A DNA stretch of 64,000 nt from Bradyrhizobium sp. cir1 (GTDB lineage: Bacteria; Pseudomonadota; Alphaproteobacteria; Rhizobiales; Xanthobacteraceae): NCBI RefSeq assembly GCF_014198245.1, contig NZ_JACIHE010000015.1, positions 1-64,000 on the forward strand, given 5' to 3'. Below the pieces are notes generated by a model that did no database searches, had not been told where the DNA came from, and was given only the letters and a program-made list of their open reading frames with translations. Below are positions 1 to 8,733 of the stretch, piece after piece; within the stretch, counting starts at the first letter, position 1; each line of letters begins with the position of its first letter. A program made the translations under genes and the position numbers.

Positions 1-112
1 TCCATCTCCGCTGCCGCCAGGCCACGCCTTGACGGCCGCAAGCACGGCGTCATGCTACCCTCAGCGATCGGGCGAATCTAATGGTTGCTACGAGATCGCC
101 TGTGCGGCCCGA

Positions 113-145
113 GATCCCGGATGCGCGCTAAGCGCGCTCCGGGAT
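113..145. repeat. Intergenic palindrome downstream of the HlyD gene
   Basis: Arms at 114-129 and 131-145 pair almost perfectly (ATCCCGGA/TCCGGGAT, then GCGCGCT/AGCGCGC). It lies just past the stop of the leftward adaptor gene and could act as a terminator or be a dispersed repeat. No T-run follows, so factor-independent termination is not certain. The first 112 bases hold no gene I can support. Confidence 0.5.
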
Positions 146-161
146 GACGCGCTTTCGCGCG

Positions 162-1493
162 TCACTTCTCCCGGAAGGCCCGCATCAGCTGGTCGTGCAG
201 CGGCTTCATCAGGTAGGACAGCATGGTGCGGTCGCCGGTCTGGACGAAGGCTTCCACGGGCATGCCGGGGATGATCTTGACGTCACCGAGGCGGGCAATC
301 TCCTCCGGCGGCATCGAGACGCGGATGGTGTAGTAGCTCTGGCCGGTGCGCTGCTCGGTGGTGACGTCGGGCGAGACGCGGCTGACGACGCCGTTGAGCT
401 CGGGCGTGGTGCGCTGGTTGAAGGCGGACAGACGCAGCAACGTCTTCTGGCCGATCTGGAGCTTGTCGATGTCGACCGGATTGACCTTGGCCTCGACTTG
501 AAGATCGTCGGCCTGCGGCACGATCAGCATCAATGTGTCGCCGGCGGTGACGACGCCGCCGACGGTGTGCACGGTCGATTGCAGCACCATACCGTCCTGC
601 GGCGCGCGGATGTCGACGCGGCGGAGCTGGTCCTCGGCGGCGACCTTGCGCTCGATCAGCTCTCCGATCTTGTCGTTGGTCTCGCGCAGATCCTTGGAGA
701 CCTCGCTGACCATGTCCTTGTCGACCTGGATGATCTGGAGCTCGGTCTCGGTGATCTTGCCCTTGGCCTGGGCGCGCGAGGCGATGTACTGCGCACGCTC
801 GCCGTTGAGGCGGGCACTGTCGCGCTCGAGCTGGGTCAGTCGCGAGATCTGCACCAGACGCTTGTCGTAGAGATCGCGCACGCCGGTGAGCTCGTTCTGG
901 ACCAGCGCGATCTCCTTGTCCTTGGCCGTCTCCTGCGCGGACAGGCCCTCGATTTCCTCGTTGAGCTGCAGGACGCGCTCGCGGAGCTGCGCCTTCTGGC
1001 CGGCGCGGCCGTTGACGCGGACGTCAAACAGCTTGGTCTCAGCGGAAATCAGCGCCTTGACATCGGGATCGCTGCTGCGATCGAGCAGGGATTGCGGAAA
1101 CTCGATCTTGTCGAGACCGCGCTGCTCGGCCTGGAGCCGGGCGGTGCGCGCCAGCGCGGCATCGAGGTTCTTGGTGACGATGGCGAGGTTCGCCCTGGTC
1201 ACGGTATCGTCGAGCTTCACCACGATGTCGCCGGCCTTGACCAAGTCGCCGTCGTGGGCGCGCAGCTCGCCGACCACGCCGCCGGTCGGGTGCTGCACCT
1301 TCTTGACGTTGGATTCGACCACGATCTGGCCCGGCGCGATCAACGCGCCCGAGATCAGCACCGTCGATGCCCAGCCGCCGAGGCCGACGACGAGGACCAG
1401 CACGATGCCGAGGCCGAGCATCAGGTGAAACGTGATGGAATCACGCACGGTCTTCTTGGCGGGCTTCGTACCGCCGATCGCCATCGTGCTCAT
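162..1493 (-). CDS. HlyD-family type I secretion periplasmic adaptor
   Basis: Membrane-fusion protein of a type I secretion system. It links the inner-membrane ABC exporter to an outer-membrane TolC-type channel. From the chosen start the 443-residue protein has a short cytoplasmic tail, one membrane segment at about 22-44, a biotinyl-lipoyl-like beta segment at about 60-90, a long heptad-rich coiled coil at about 100-280, then a second lipoyl half and a beta-barrel ending near the C-terminus, as in PrtE/HlyD proteins. An earlier in-frame start at 1529 would overlap the upstream ATPase by 26 bases. The ATG at 1493, 10 bases after the ATPase stop, is preferred. It forms an operon with that ATPase. 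No TolC gene is in the window. Confidence 0.9.
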   Translation of the reverse strand: MSTMAIGGTKPAKKTVRDSITFHLMLGLGIVLVLVVGLGGWASTVLISGALIAPGQIVVESNVKKVQHPTGGVVGELRAHDGDLVKAGDIVVKLDDTVTRANLAIVTKNLDAALARTARLQAEQRGLDKIEFPQSLLDRSSDPDVKALISAETKLFDVRVNGRAGQKAQLRERVLQLNEEIEGLSAQETAKDKEIALVQNELTGVRDLYDKRLVQISRLTQLERDSARLNGERAQYIASRAQAKGKITETELQIIQVDKDMVSEVSKDLRETNDKIGELIERKVAAEDQLRRVDIRAPQDGMVLQSTVHTVGGVVTAGDTLMLIVPQADDLQVEAKVNPVDIDKLQIGQKTLLRLSAFNQRTTPELNGVVSRVSPDVTTEQRTGQSYYTIRVSMPPEEIARLGDVKIIPGMPVEAFVQTGDRTMLSYLMKPLHDQLMRAFREK

Positions 1494-1503
1494 GACTTTA
1501 TGC

Positions 1504-3252
1504 TCATGACTTGGCCACTCCGCCTTCACTGACGACCTTGATCGGTGCCGGCGGCGTCACCCGTGGCTGGAGCACCTGGGCGAGCACCTGCTCCTTCGGG
1601 CCGAACGCCTGCATGCGACCGTCGCGCAGCACCAGGATCTGGTCGACCGCCTCGACGCCGATGGGGCGATGCGCCACCACGACGACGATGGCGCCGCGCT
1701 CGCGGGCGGCGCGGATGGCGCGGGTCAACGCCTCGTCGCCTTCGGTATCGAGATTGGAATTGGGCTCGTCGAGCACGATCAGGAACGGGCTCCCGTACAG
1801 CGCGCGCGCCAGCGCCACGCGCTGCGCCTGTCCTGCGGACAGCGCTGTGCCCTGCTCGCCGACCTGCGTGTTGTAGCCCTCGCGCATCTTGATGATCATC
1901 TCGTGCACGCCGGCCTCCTTGGCGGCGGCGATGATGCCGTCGGAGGTGGCCTCGGGATCGAACCGGCTGATGTTCTGCGCGATGGTGCCGCCGAACAGCT
2001 CGACGTCCTGCGGCAGATAGCCGATGTGGCGGCCGAGCACGTCGCTTGACCATTGGTCGAGCGCCGCGCCGTCGAGCCGCACCTTGCCACGCACCGGCTG
2101 CCAGACGCCGACGAGCGCGCGGATCAGCGAGGATTTGCCGGAGCCGCTAGGCCCGATCACGCCGAGACCGTTGCCGGCGGCGAGCGCGAAGGTGACATCC
2201 TGCACGATGAGGCGCTGATCGCCCGGCGGCACCATGGCGATGCCCTCGACCGAGAGACGGCCGGTCGGCGCCTGCAGCTGGGTCGGCATCGTCTGCGCCG
2301 GCATCTGCTCCAGAAGGCGCGTGAGGCGCTGCCAGCTCTGACGGGCCGCGACGAAGGACTTCCAGTGCGCAATCGCAAGATCGACCGGCGCCAGCGCGCG
2401 GGCGGAGAGGATCGAGCCGGCGATGATGATGCCCGCGGTCGCCTCCTGGTGGATGACGAGATAGGCGCCGACGGCTAGCACCGCCGATTGCAGCATCATG
2501 CGCAGCACTTTTGCGACCGCGCCGAGACCGCCGGCGACGTCGCTCGCACGCTGGTTGCCGTCGAGATATTTTTCGTTGGCCTCGCTCCAGCGCTGGTTCA
2601 TCCGGCCGGTCATGCCCATCGCCACCATCACCTCGGCGTTGCGGCGGCTGGACTGGGCGAGATCGTTGCGCTGCGCGGCAAGGCCCATCGCCTCTTTCGC
2701 CGGCTGGCGGGACATGAATTCGGTGACCAGCGTCAAGCCCACCAGGATGATGGCGCCGACCAGAGCGGTCACCCCGATCAGGACGTGGAAGGCGAAGCAG
2801 ATGGCGAGGTAGAGCGGCAGCCAGGGCAGGTCGAAGAACGCGCTCGGGCCCATGCCGCCGAGGAAGGAGCGGACATTGTCGAGGTCGCGCAGCGGCTGCA
2901 GGCCCTCGTTGCGGCTCCCGACCAGCAGCGGCAGGCGCACGATGGTGTCGAACACGCGCTTGTTGAGGGCATCATCGAGCGAGGTTCCGATCCTCCCCAG
3001 GATCCGGTTGCGGATCATGTCGAGCACGCCCTGCGCCATGTAGAGGAAGCAGGCGAGGATAATGAGGCCGACCAGGGTTGGAACGCTGCGGCTCGGCAGC
3101 ACCCGGTCGTAGACCTCCAGCATGAAGATCGACCCGGTCAGATAGAGCAGGTTGATCACGCAGCTCATCAGGCCGACGCCGACGAACGCCGTGCGACAGG
3201 CGCGCAGCGCGTCAGCGAGCTCTGAACGGCGAGCGCCGGGTACGGCTGCCAT
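1504..3252 (-). CDS. Type I secretion system permease/ATPase (PrtD-like)
   Basis: ABC exporter fusing a membrane domain and an ATPase, 582 residues, the usual length for the PrtD/AprD group. It powers one-step export of proteins with C-terminal signals. Hydrophobic segments near 20-75 and 150-300 form the membrane domain. Walker A (GPSGSGKSS) is near 366-374, the signature LSAGQAQRVALARAL follows, and Walker B is LIVLDEPNSNLD. There is no N-terminal peptidase domain, so it belongs with exporters of serralysin- or adhesin-type substrates rather than bacteriocins. It is the first gene of a two-gene operon with the HlyD adaptor. The only large export candidate in the window is the FecR/VCBS protein at 16067-23119; that pairing is inference. 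Confidence 0.92.
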   Translation of the reverse strand: MAAVPGARRSELADALRACRTAFVGVGLMSCVINLLYLTGSIFMLEVYDRVLPSRSVPTLVGLIILACFLYMAQGVLDMIRNRILGRIGTSLDDALNKRVFDTIVRLPLLVGSRNEGLQPLRDLDNVRSFLGGMGPSAFFDLPWLPLYLAICFAFHVLIGVTALVGAIILVGLTLVTEFMSRQPAKEAMGLAAQRNDLAQSSRRNAEVMVAMGMTGRMNQRWSEANEKYLDGNQRASDVAGGLGAVAKVLRMMLQSAVLAVGAYLVIHQEATAGIIIAGSILSARALAPVDLAIAHWKSFVAARQSWQRLTRLLEQMPAQTMPTQLQAPTGRLSVEGIAMVPPGDQRLIVQDVTFALAAGNGLGVIGPSGSGKSSLIRALVGVWQPVRGKVRLDGAALDQWSSDVLGRHIGYLPQDVELFGGTIAQNISRFDPEATSDGIIAAAKEAGVHEMIIKMREGYNTQVGEQGTALSAGQAQRVALARALYGSPFLIVLDEPNSNLDTEGDEALTRAIRAARERGAIVVVVAHRPIGVEAVDQILVLRDGRMQAFGPKEQVLAQVLQPRVTPPAPIKVVSEGGVAKS

Positions 3253-3452
3253 CAGTCTGATCTCTTTCGGGTATGGGGCAGGGCCCCTGATTTCAAAGGC
3301 AATTTCAGGAGTAATTGACCCGGATTAACATCGCGTTCTCGCCCCTTCGTCAACGCGGTTGAATCAATCCGAACCCCTGGTGGCCACATCTACCCCGGCA
3401 GGCCCCGCGCGCAAGCCCGGAATCGCACAGGCTTGCGGCTTTTTCTTGCGGA

Positions 3453-3487
3453 CCTGACGCCTTTCCCAAGACAAGGAAGGCGCCAGG
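3453..3487 (-). terminator. Hairpin downstream of the GlsB-family gene
   Basis: CCTGACGCCTT (3453-3463) pairs with AAGGCGCCAGG (3477-3487) with one mismatch. It lies directly after the stop of the leftward small membrane protein gene. No long T-run follows on that strand, so it may be weak. Confidence 0.4.
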
Positions 3488-3505
3488 TTCCGACGGCTTT
3501 CGCCG

Positions 3506-3775
3506 CTAGAGCCGCCCGCCGCCGCGCACCAGGCGCACCACCAGCAGCAGGATGACGGCGCCGATGGCGGAATAGATGATCTCCGAGACCAGCCCGATGC
3601 CGAGATGGATGCCGAGCCGCGGGAACAGGAAGCTGGCGACGAAGGCGCCGGCGATGCCAACCACGATGTCGCCGATGATGCCGAACCCACTTCCGCGGAC
3701 CACCTTGCCCGCAAGCCAGCCGGCGACCAGGCCGACGAACAGGATGACGATGAGGCTTTGGCCAGAAATGTACAT
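3506..3775 (-). CDS. GlsB/YeaQ/YmgE family stress-response membrane protein
   Basis: An 89-residue, almost wholly hydrophobic protein with three membrane segments and the glycine-rich pattern of the transglycosylase-associated/GlsB family (LVAGWLAGKVVRGSGFG, then GDIVVGIAGAF and SAIGAVILLLVVRLV). Family members sit in the inner membrane and are often induced by general or acid stress; the molecular role is unknown. The reading frame extends to 3934, but the upstream part is not hydrophobic and does not resemble the family, so the ATG at 3775 is taken. It stands alone between the type I secretion operon and a repeat element. Confidence 0.85.
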   Translation of the reverse strand: MYISGQSLIVILFVGLVAGWLAGKVVRGSGFGIIGDIVVGIAGAFVASFLFPRLGIHLGIGLVSEIIYSAIGAVILLLVVRLVRGGGRL

Positions 3776-3993
3776 AAGTTGAAGTCCCTCTCCGTGACGG
3801 GCGTATGGAACCGGAACCGGGATGAATGGGGTCTGAATGCCCTTTGCAGGCCCTACCCTGCCCGTCACGACAAAGAATGTCGAAAACAACCCCATGCACA
3901 GTAGAGGTGCGCCTGGCCGGAATGCGGGCGGCAAACTGTGACAAGTCGGTGTTGTCGTAGGGGAATTTTGAAGTAAGGAGCAAACTGCTCTTA

Positions 3994-4184
3994 ACCTCTC
4001 TCCGCCTGCGGGGAGAGGTCGGATCGCCCCCGGCGATGCGAAGCATCGTCCGGCGCGATCCGGGTGAGGGGGTACAGGTCTCTCGGCGACCTCCCGTGGG
4101 AAGAGAGGCCCCTCACCCCAACCCTCTCAGCGCGAGCGAAGCTCGTCGCGGCCCCGTAAGAACGGGGCGAGGGAGCGCACCGCC
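3994..4184. repeat. Bradyrhizobium-type intergenic palindromic repeat, copy 1
   Basis: This fills most of the 409-base gap 3776-4184. It begins with a hairpin CTCTCCGCCTGCGGGGAGAG, passes a GGGTGAGGGG block and ends with CCCCTCACCCCAACCCTCTC and a GGGGCGAGGGAGCGCACC tail. Closely related units lie at 9704-9905, 25685-25839, 52140-52297 and 62016-62170. It abuts the stop of the ABC ATPase gene. The remainder of the gap (3776-3993) shows no gene. Confidence 0.8.
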
Positions 4185-5159
4185 CTACGTCGCCACCACC
4201 GGCTCTGCCAGCACGCACCGCGCCGCCCGGCCCGGTCCGACCTCCACATTCGCCGGCAATTGCTCGAGGCAGCGCGGCTGCGCCACGGCGCAGCGGGGGG
4301 CGAAGGAGCAGTTGTGGGGCTTCTCGGCCAGCGAGGGCGGCGTGCCGGGGATGGTCTCCAGCCGTGCTCCGCGCTTCGCTCCGTGGATGGTCGAAGCGAG
4401 CAGGCCCTTGGCGTAGGGATGCACGGGGGTGCGGACGATGTCGCGCAGGCTGCCCTGCTCCACGATCTGGCCGGCATACATCACCGCGACGCGGTCGCAG
4501 ATCTCGATGGCAACGCCGATGTCGTGGGTGACGAAGATGACGGACATGCCGAACTCGCGCTGCAATTCGCGCAGCAGCAAGAGGATCTGGATCTGCACGG
4601 TGGCATCGAGCGCCGTGGTCGGCTCGTCCGCCAGCAGGATCTTCGGACGGCAGGCGAGTGCGAGGGCGATCATCGCGCGCTGGCGCATGCCGCCGGACAT
4701 CTCGTGCGGATAGGCATCGAGCCGTCGCTTGGCCGAGGGGATGCGCACGACCTCGAGCATCTCCAGCGCCCGCGCCCTGCCCTCCGCAAAACTCTTGCCT
4801 TCATGGCGGACCACGCTTTCGGCGATCTGCGCGCCGATGGTGTAGACCGGATCGAGCGCGAGCGCGGGCTCCTGGAAGATCATCGAGACGGTCTGGCCGC
4901 GGAACGACGACAGCTGCTCGTCATTCATGGCGAGCACGTCCTGTCCCATCACGTTGACGGTGCCCGAAATCTGCGTGCGCTTCTTCGGCAACAGCCGCAT
5001 CAGGGCACGCAGGGTCACGCTCTTGCCCGAACCGGATTCGCCGAGCAGACCGAGCACCTCACTATTGCCGAGCGAGAGACTGAGATCGTTCACGGCATAG
5101 ACCGTGCGCTCGCCGGTGAAGCGGATGTTGAGGCCTGAGATCTCGACGAGTTTTGTCAT
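4185..5159 (-). CDS. Peptide/nickel-type ABC transporter ATP-binding protein (DppD/OppD-like)
   Basis: One of two ATPases driving a family-5 (dipeptide/oligopeptide-type) importer at the inner membrane; 324 residues, normal for DppD. Walker A is GESGSGKS near 42-49, the signature MSGGMRQRAMIALAL lies near 155, and Walker B is ILLADEPTTALD. The C-terminal oligopeptide-transporter extension with its cysteine pair (CSFAPRC, then CLEQLP) is present near 285-305, which in this family often coordinates an iron-sulfur cluster. Its start overlaps the amidase stop by four bases (ATGA). It is the last gene of the operon starting with the binding protein at 9913-11571. Confidence 0.93.
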   Translation of the reverse strand: MTKLVEISGLNIRFTGERTVYAVNDLSLSLGNSEVLGLLGESGSGKSVTLRALMRLLPKKRTQISGTVNVMGQDVLAMNDEQLSSFRGQTVSMIFQEPALALDPVYTIGAQIAESVVRHEGKSFAEGRARALEMLEVVRIPSAKRRLDAYPHEMSGGMRQRAMIALALACRPKILLADEPTTALDATVQIQILLLLRELQREFGMSVIFVTHDIGVAIEICDRVAVMYAGQIVEQGSLRDIVRTPVHPYAKGLLASTIHGAKRGARLETIPGTPPSLAEKPHNCSFAPRCAVAQPRCLEQLPANVEVGPGRAARCVLAEPVVAT

Positions 5160-6571
5160 GACGGCAGTTTGGGTATCCGGTCGTGATAGTCGGTGGCGCG
5201 CTGGAAGGCGGCGCCGATGGTGAGCAGGGTCGCTTCATCGAAGGAGCGGCCGATCAGCTGCATGCCGACAGGCAGGCCGCTTTTGGTGAAGCCGGAGGGA
5301 ATGGTCAGCGACGGCAGGCCCAAGAAGTTCACGGGACGGGTGAACAGCGTCAGCCGCTGCAACAGCGCCGGCGCGTTCGGGCCGCCGCCGACATCGCTCT
5401 CCTCAATCGAGGGCGCCGGCACCGGGGATGCCGGCGCGATCACCGCGTCGACGCCCGCGGTCGCCGCATTGTGCTCGGCAAGCGCCGGCCCACGCCAGCG
5501 CATCGCTTCCAGATAGGTGATGGCGGGAACGGCCAGGCCGTTCTGAAGGCGCATCAATGTCTGCGCGCCGTAATCCTGCGAACGCTCGATCAGCCAGCGC
5601 TTGTGGAAGGCGGCGGCTTCAGCGGCCAGCACGAGCTGGCTCGCCGCCTGCAATTGCCGCTGGTCCGGCAGCTCGACCTTGACGATGTCGGCGCCCTCGC
5701 GCTTGAGCACCGCAATGGTCTCGTCGAGCACGCGCGCGACCTCGCTGTCGAGATCGTCGACATAGTAGGTCGCGGGCACGCCGATCTTGAGGCCGTTCAG
5801 GGATCCCTTGGTCGCGGCGACGTAGTCCGAGAGAGGCTCGCGGCTCGCGGTCGGATCCTCCGGATCCGGGCCGGCCGTCAACGCCAGCAGCAACGCGCAA
5901 TCCTCCGCGGTGCGCGCGAGCGGGCCGACCGTGTCGAGCGATTGCGACAGCGGCATGGCGCCGGCGCGGCTGACGCGGCTCCAGGTGGTCTTGAGCCCCG
6001 TGACGCCGCAGAAATGCGAGGGCATGCGGATCGAGCCGCCGGTGTCGGAGCCGAGCGCGGCATAGGTCAGGCGCGCGGCGACCGCCGAGCCGGAGCCCGA
6101 GGACGAGCCGCCGGTGATGTGCGCCACGTTCCAGGGATTGCGCACCGGACCATAATGGCTGTTGTGCCCGGTCGCACCATAGGCGAACTCAGCGAGGTGC
6201 AGCGTGCCGAGGCGGATCTGGCCGGCGTCCTTCAGCCGCTGCAGCGCCGTGGACGTCGTCGTCGCGACGAAATCGCGGCGGATCAGCGAGCCGCAGGTCG
6301 CAACGTGGCCGGCGTCGTAATACATGTCCTTGTGCGCGAGCGGCACACCATGCAGCGGGCCGCGGACGTTGCCCTTGGCGAGCTCGGCATCGGCGGCCTC
6401 GGCCGCCTTCAGCGCGGCCTCCGCTTCGATCGACATGAAGGCGTTGAGATGCGGCTGCCATTGCGCGATGCGGTGCAGCAGCGCACGCGTCACCTCATGC
6501 GAGGACAGCTGCTTCATCGCGATCGCACGCGCGACCTCGGTGAGCGTCATCAAGGCAGGTTCAAGGCTCAT
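5156..6571 (-). CDS. Amidase-signature hydrolase (AtzE/GatA-like)
   Basis: Amidase-signature enzyme of 471 residues, hydrolysing a C-N amide bond to release ammonia or an amine. The Ser-cisSer-Lys triad is visible: Lys81 in PLAHKDMYYDAG, the cis-Ser in GGSSSGSGSA (156-160) and the nucleophile Ser180 in GSDTGGSIRMP. The gene is translationally coupled to the small gene upstream (stop/start overlap of four bases) that resembles AtzG, the stabilising subunit of 1-carboxybiuret hydrolase AtzE. It sits between the two ATPase genes of a peptide-type importer. This suggests the imported solute is an amide that is then hydrolysed. The exact substrate cannot be read from sequence; GatA is unlikely because no GatB or GatC is nearby. 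Confidence 0.88.
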   Translation of the reverse strand: MSLEPALMTLTEVARAIAMKQLSSHEVTRALLHRIAQWQPHLNAFMSIEAEAALKAAEAADAELAKGNVRGPLHGVPLAHKDMYYDAGHVATCGSLIRRDFVATTTSTALQRLKDAGQIRLGTLHLAEFAYGATGHNSHYGPVRNPWNVAHITGGSSSGSGSAVAARLTYAALGSDTGGSIRMPSHFCGVTGLKTTWSRVSRAGAMPLSQSLDTVGPLARTAEDCALLLALTAGPDPEDPTASREPLSDYVAATKGSLNGLKIGVPATYYVDDLDSEVARVLDETIAVLKREGADIVKVELPDQRQLQAASQLVLAAEAAAFHKRWLIERSQDYGAQTLMRLQNGLAVPAITYLEAMRWRGPALAEHNAATAGVDAVIAPASPVPAPSIEESDVGGGPNAPALLQRLTLFTRPVNFLGLPSLTIPSGFTKSGLPVGMQLIGRSFDEATLLTIGAAFQRATDYHDRIPKLPS

Positions 6572-6765
6572 TTCGACACCTTCGCGACTTGCGCGACCAC
6601 GTAGGACGCCGGCTCGAGGTCGAAGGGCAACGTGCCGGCGATCGCGGCAAAGCCCTCGAAGGCGGGCCCAATGGAGTTGGAGATGCGCGTTGCGATCTCA
6701 TCGTCCACGGGAATGCCCGAGACTTGCGCGATGGGCTTGATCTCTTTTGGTGTCGGTCTTGTCAT
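6568..6765 (-). CDS. AtzG-like small protein (DUF4089 type), amidase partner
   Basis: A 65-residue acidic helical protein whose only evident relatives by pattern are AtzG-like small subunits. These pair with amidase-signature enzymes such as AtzE and lie next to them. The core runs VSGIPVDDEIATRISNS, then a PAFEGFAAIAGTLPFDLEPAS stretch read here in two parts: the middle helix and an L-P-F-D-LEP motif typical of the family. The frame extends upstream to 6918, but that part overlaps the ATPase gene and is arginine-rich shadow sequence; the ATG at 6765 overlaps the ATPase stop by four bases. It also overlaps the amidase start by four bases, so all three genes are coupled. Function as an amidase subunit is inference from family and position. 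Confidence 0.75.
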   Translation of the reverse strand: MTRPTPKEIKPIAQVSGIPVDDEIATRISNSIGPAFEGFAAIAGTLPFDLEPASYVVAQVAKVSK

Positions 6766-7823
6766 GCTGTTTCCCCTGCGGGCGCGCGGCTGTGGCCTGA
6801 ACCCGGAATCGCCATGTAGCACGCGGCCTTGTGGCCCATTGTATCGACGGCGGTGAGCTTTGGTGCGGCATTTGCGCAGAGCGGCTCCGCAAACGCGCAG
6901 CGGGTGTGGAAGCGACAACCCGGAGGCGGGTCGATCGGATTGGGCGGATCGCCCGTGATCGGCGGCTTCTCGGTACGCCTGTCAGGATCGGACGACGGCA
7001 TCGCGGCGAGCAGCGCCCGCGTATAGGGATGCGCGGGGTTATCCCAGACCTGGTCGACCGGGCCCAGCTCGACGACCTCGCCGAGATACATCACCAGCAC
7101 GCGGTCACTGATGTAGCGGACCACGTTGAGGTCGTGGCTGATGAAGAGATAGGTCAGGCCGAATTCGCGCTTGAGATCGGCGAGCAAATTGAGCACCTGC
7201 GCCTCGACGGACTTGTCGAGCGCGGAGACGGCCTCATCCAGGATCACCAGCCGCGGCGACAGCGCCAGCGCGCGGGCGATGTTGACGCGCTGGCGCTGGC
7301 CGCCGGAGATCTCATGCGGATAGCGGTTGGCGAAGTTTTCGGGGCGCAGGCCGACCTTGCCGAGCAGTTCGCGGGCGAGCGCCCGCGCCGCGCCATCGGC
7401 CATGCCGTGGACCTTCGGACCGAAGGCGATGGATTCCTCGATTGTGAGGCGCGGATTGAGCGAGGCGTAGGAGTCCTGGAACACCATCTGCATGCCGCGG
7501 CGCAGCTCGCGCAGCGACATGGACCGGCCGACGGTCATGCCGTCATAGATGATGTCGCCATCATCGCGCGGCATCAGATGCATCAGGAGGCGCGCGGTGG
7601 TGGACTTGCCGCAGCCGGATTCGCCGACGATGCCGACCGTCTCGCCCTTGGCGACGGAGAAGGAGACATTGTCGACGGCACGCACGGTGCGCTTGGCAGC
7701 GAACAGCCCGCCCCGAACCGGGAAATGTTTTGTCAGGCCGTTGACCTGAAGCAGCGGCTGCGCGACGCCGCCGCGGTCCTCGACCTGCTCCAGCATGGCG
7801 ATAGAGGTATTGGGTTCGCTCAT
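6762..7823 (-). CDS. Peptide-type ABC transporter ATP-binding protein (DppF/OppF-like)
   Basis: Second ATPase of the importer, 353 residues. Walker A is GESGCGKST near 65-73, the signature ISGGQRQRVNIARAL near 170, and Walker B is LVILDEAVSALD. The C-terminal oligopeptide-transporter extension has a Cys-x(6)-Cys pattern (CRFHTRCAFAEPLC) near 305-318, slightly different from its partner. It follows the DppC-like permease by three bases and overlaps the AtzG-like gene by four, placing the amidase pair inside the transporter operon. An N-terminal tail of about 25 residues before the ATPase fold is a little longer than usual. Confidence 0.93.
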   Translation of the reverse strand: MSEPNTSIAMLEQVEDRGGVAQPLLQVNGLTKHFPVRGGLFAAKRTVRAVDNVSFSVAKGETVGIVGESGCGKSTTARLLMHLMPRDDGDIIYDGMTVGRSMSLRELRRGMQMVFQDSYASLNPRLTIEESIAFGPKVHGMADGAARALARELLGKVGLRPENFANRYPHEISGGQRQRVNIARALALSPRLVILDEAVSALDKSVEAQVLNLLADLKREFGLTYLFISHDLNVVRYISDRVLVMYLGEVVELGPVDQVWDNPAHPYTRALLAAMPSSDPDRRTEKPPITGDPPNPIDPPPGCRFHTRCAFAEPLCANAAPKLTAVDTMGHKAACYMAIPGSGHSRAPAGETA

Positions 7824-7826
7824 GGC

Positions 7827-8729
7827 CTAGTTCCTGATGTCCATGGCGCTGCGCAGGCCGTCCGAGAGGAGATTGAAGCAGATCGAGACCGCGAAGATCA
7901 TTGCACCGGGCAAGGCTGCGACCCAGGGGTTGACGTAGATCGCGGTGCGCAGGGTGTTGAGCATCAGGCCCCATTCCGGCTCCGGCGGTTTGGTGCCGAG
8001 GCCGAGGAAGGAGAGACCGGCCGCCAGGATCATCGAGACCGAGATCAGGCTGGTGGCATAGACGAAGATCGCGCCCAGCACGTTGCCGAGGATATGCACG
8101 CGCATGATGGTGAAGGCGCCGGCACCGGAGGCACGTGCGGCTTCGACAAAGTCCATGTTGCGCACGCCTGTGGTGACGCTTTCTGCGACGCGGGTGATCT
8201 GCGGCACGAACACGATGGTGAGCGCCACGATGGAGTTGAGGATGCCGGCGCCGAGCGCGCCGGAGATCGCGATGGCCAGCAGCACGGACGGGAAGGCGTA
8301 GAACACGTCCACCGTGCGCATGATCGCCGTGTTGAGCTTGCCGCCGACATAGCCGGCAATGATGCCGAGGGAGGTGCCGAGGCAGAAGGCGAGGATGACC
8401 GGCAGGATGCCGATGACCAGCGACAGCCGACCGCCATAGATCAGCCGCGCCAGCATGTCGCGGCCGAGCTCGTCGGTGCCGAGCGGATAACCTGTCGTGC
8501 CGATGTGACGGAGGCGACGGATCATCGAGCCCTTGTAGGGGTCTTCGAGACCGAGCCATGGCGCGAGAATCGCGGAAAGGAAGATCAGCAGCAGCACCAG
8601 CGCGCAGGCCATGCTGACCTTGTCCCGCATGATGCGGCGGCCGACGGTCGCCCAATAACCGCGCGCCTTGGTGGCGGGCGCGGCCTGAAGCGCGGCGTCG
8701 GCGATGGCGGACAACGGAAGCTCGCTCAT
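7827..8729 (-). CDS. Peptide-type ABC transporter permease (DppC-like)
   Basis: Inner-membrane permease of 300 residues with an N-terminal OppC-type cytoplasmic segment, a first membrane helix near 38-58 (VSMACALVLLLIFLSAILAP), the conserved GTDELGRDMLARLIYGGR motif after it, then five further helices. The binding-protein-dependent permease EAA-like loop is visible as EAARASGAGAFTIMRVHILG near 195-215. It starts four bases after the DppB-like gene, in the same leftward operon. Confidence 0.92.
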   Translation of the reverse strand: MSELPLSAIADAALQAAPATKARGYWATVGRRIMRDKVSMACALVLLLIFLSAILAPWLGLEDPYKGSMIRRLRHIGTTGYPLGTDELGRDMLARLIYGGRLSLVIGILPVILAFCLGTSLGIIAGYVGGKLNTAIMRTVDVFYAFPSVLLAIAISGALGAGILNSIVALTIVFVPQITRVAESVTTGVRNMDFVEAARASGAGAFTIMRVHILGNVLGAIFVYATSLISVSMILAAGLSFLGLGTKPPEPEWGLMLNTLRTAIYVNPWVAALPGAMIFAVSICFNLLSDGLRSAMDIRN

Positions 8730-8733
8730 TCCG

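Noticed and set aside
114..117. Residues 114-117 (TAAA) of the giant protein, considered as the LapG di-alanine cleavage site (coordinates are residue numbers)
   Set aside because: The position fits, but the known sites have AAG with a preceding small residue. TAAA is only suggestive, so it is not listed as a feature.
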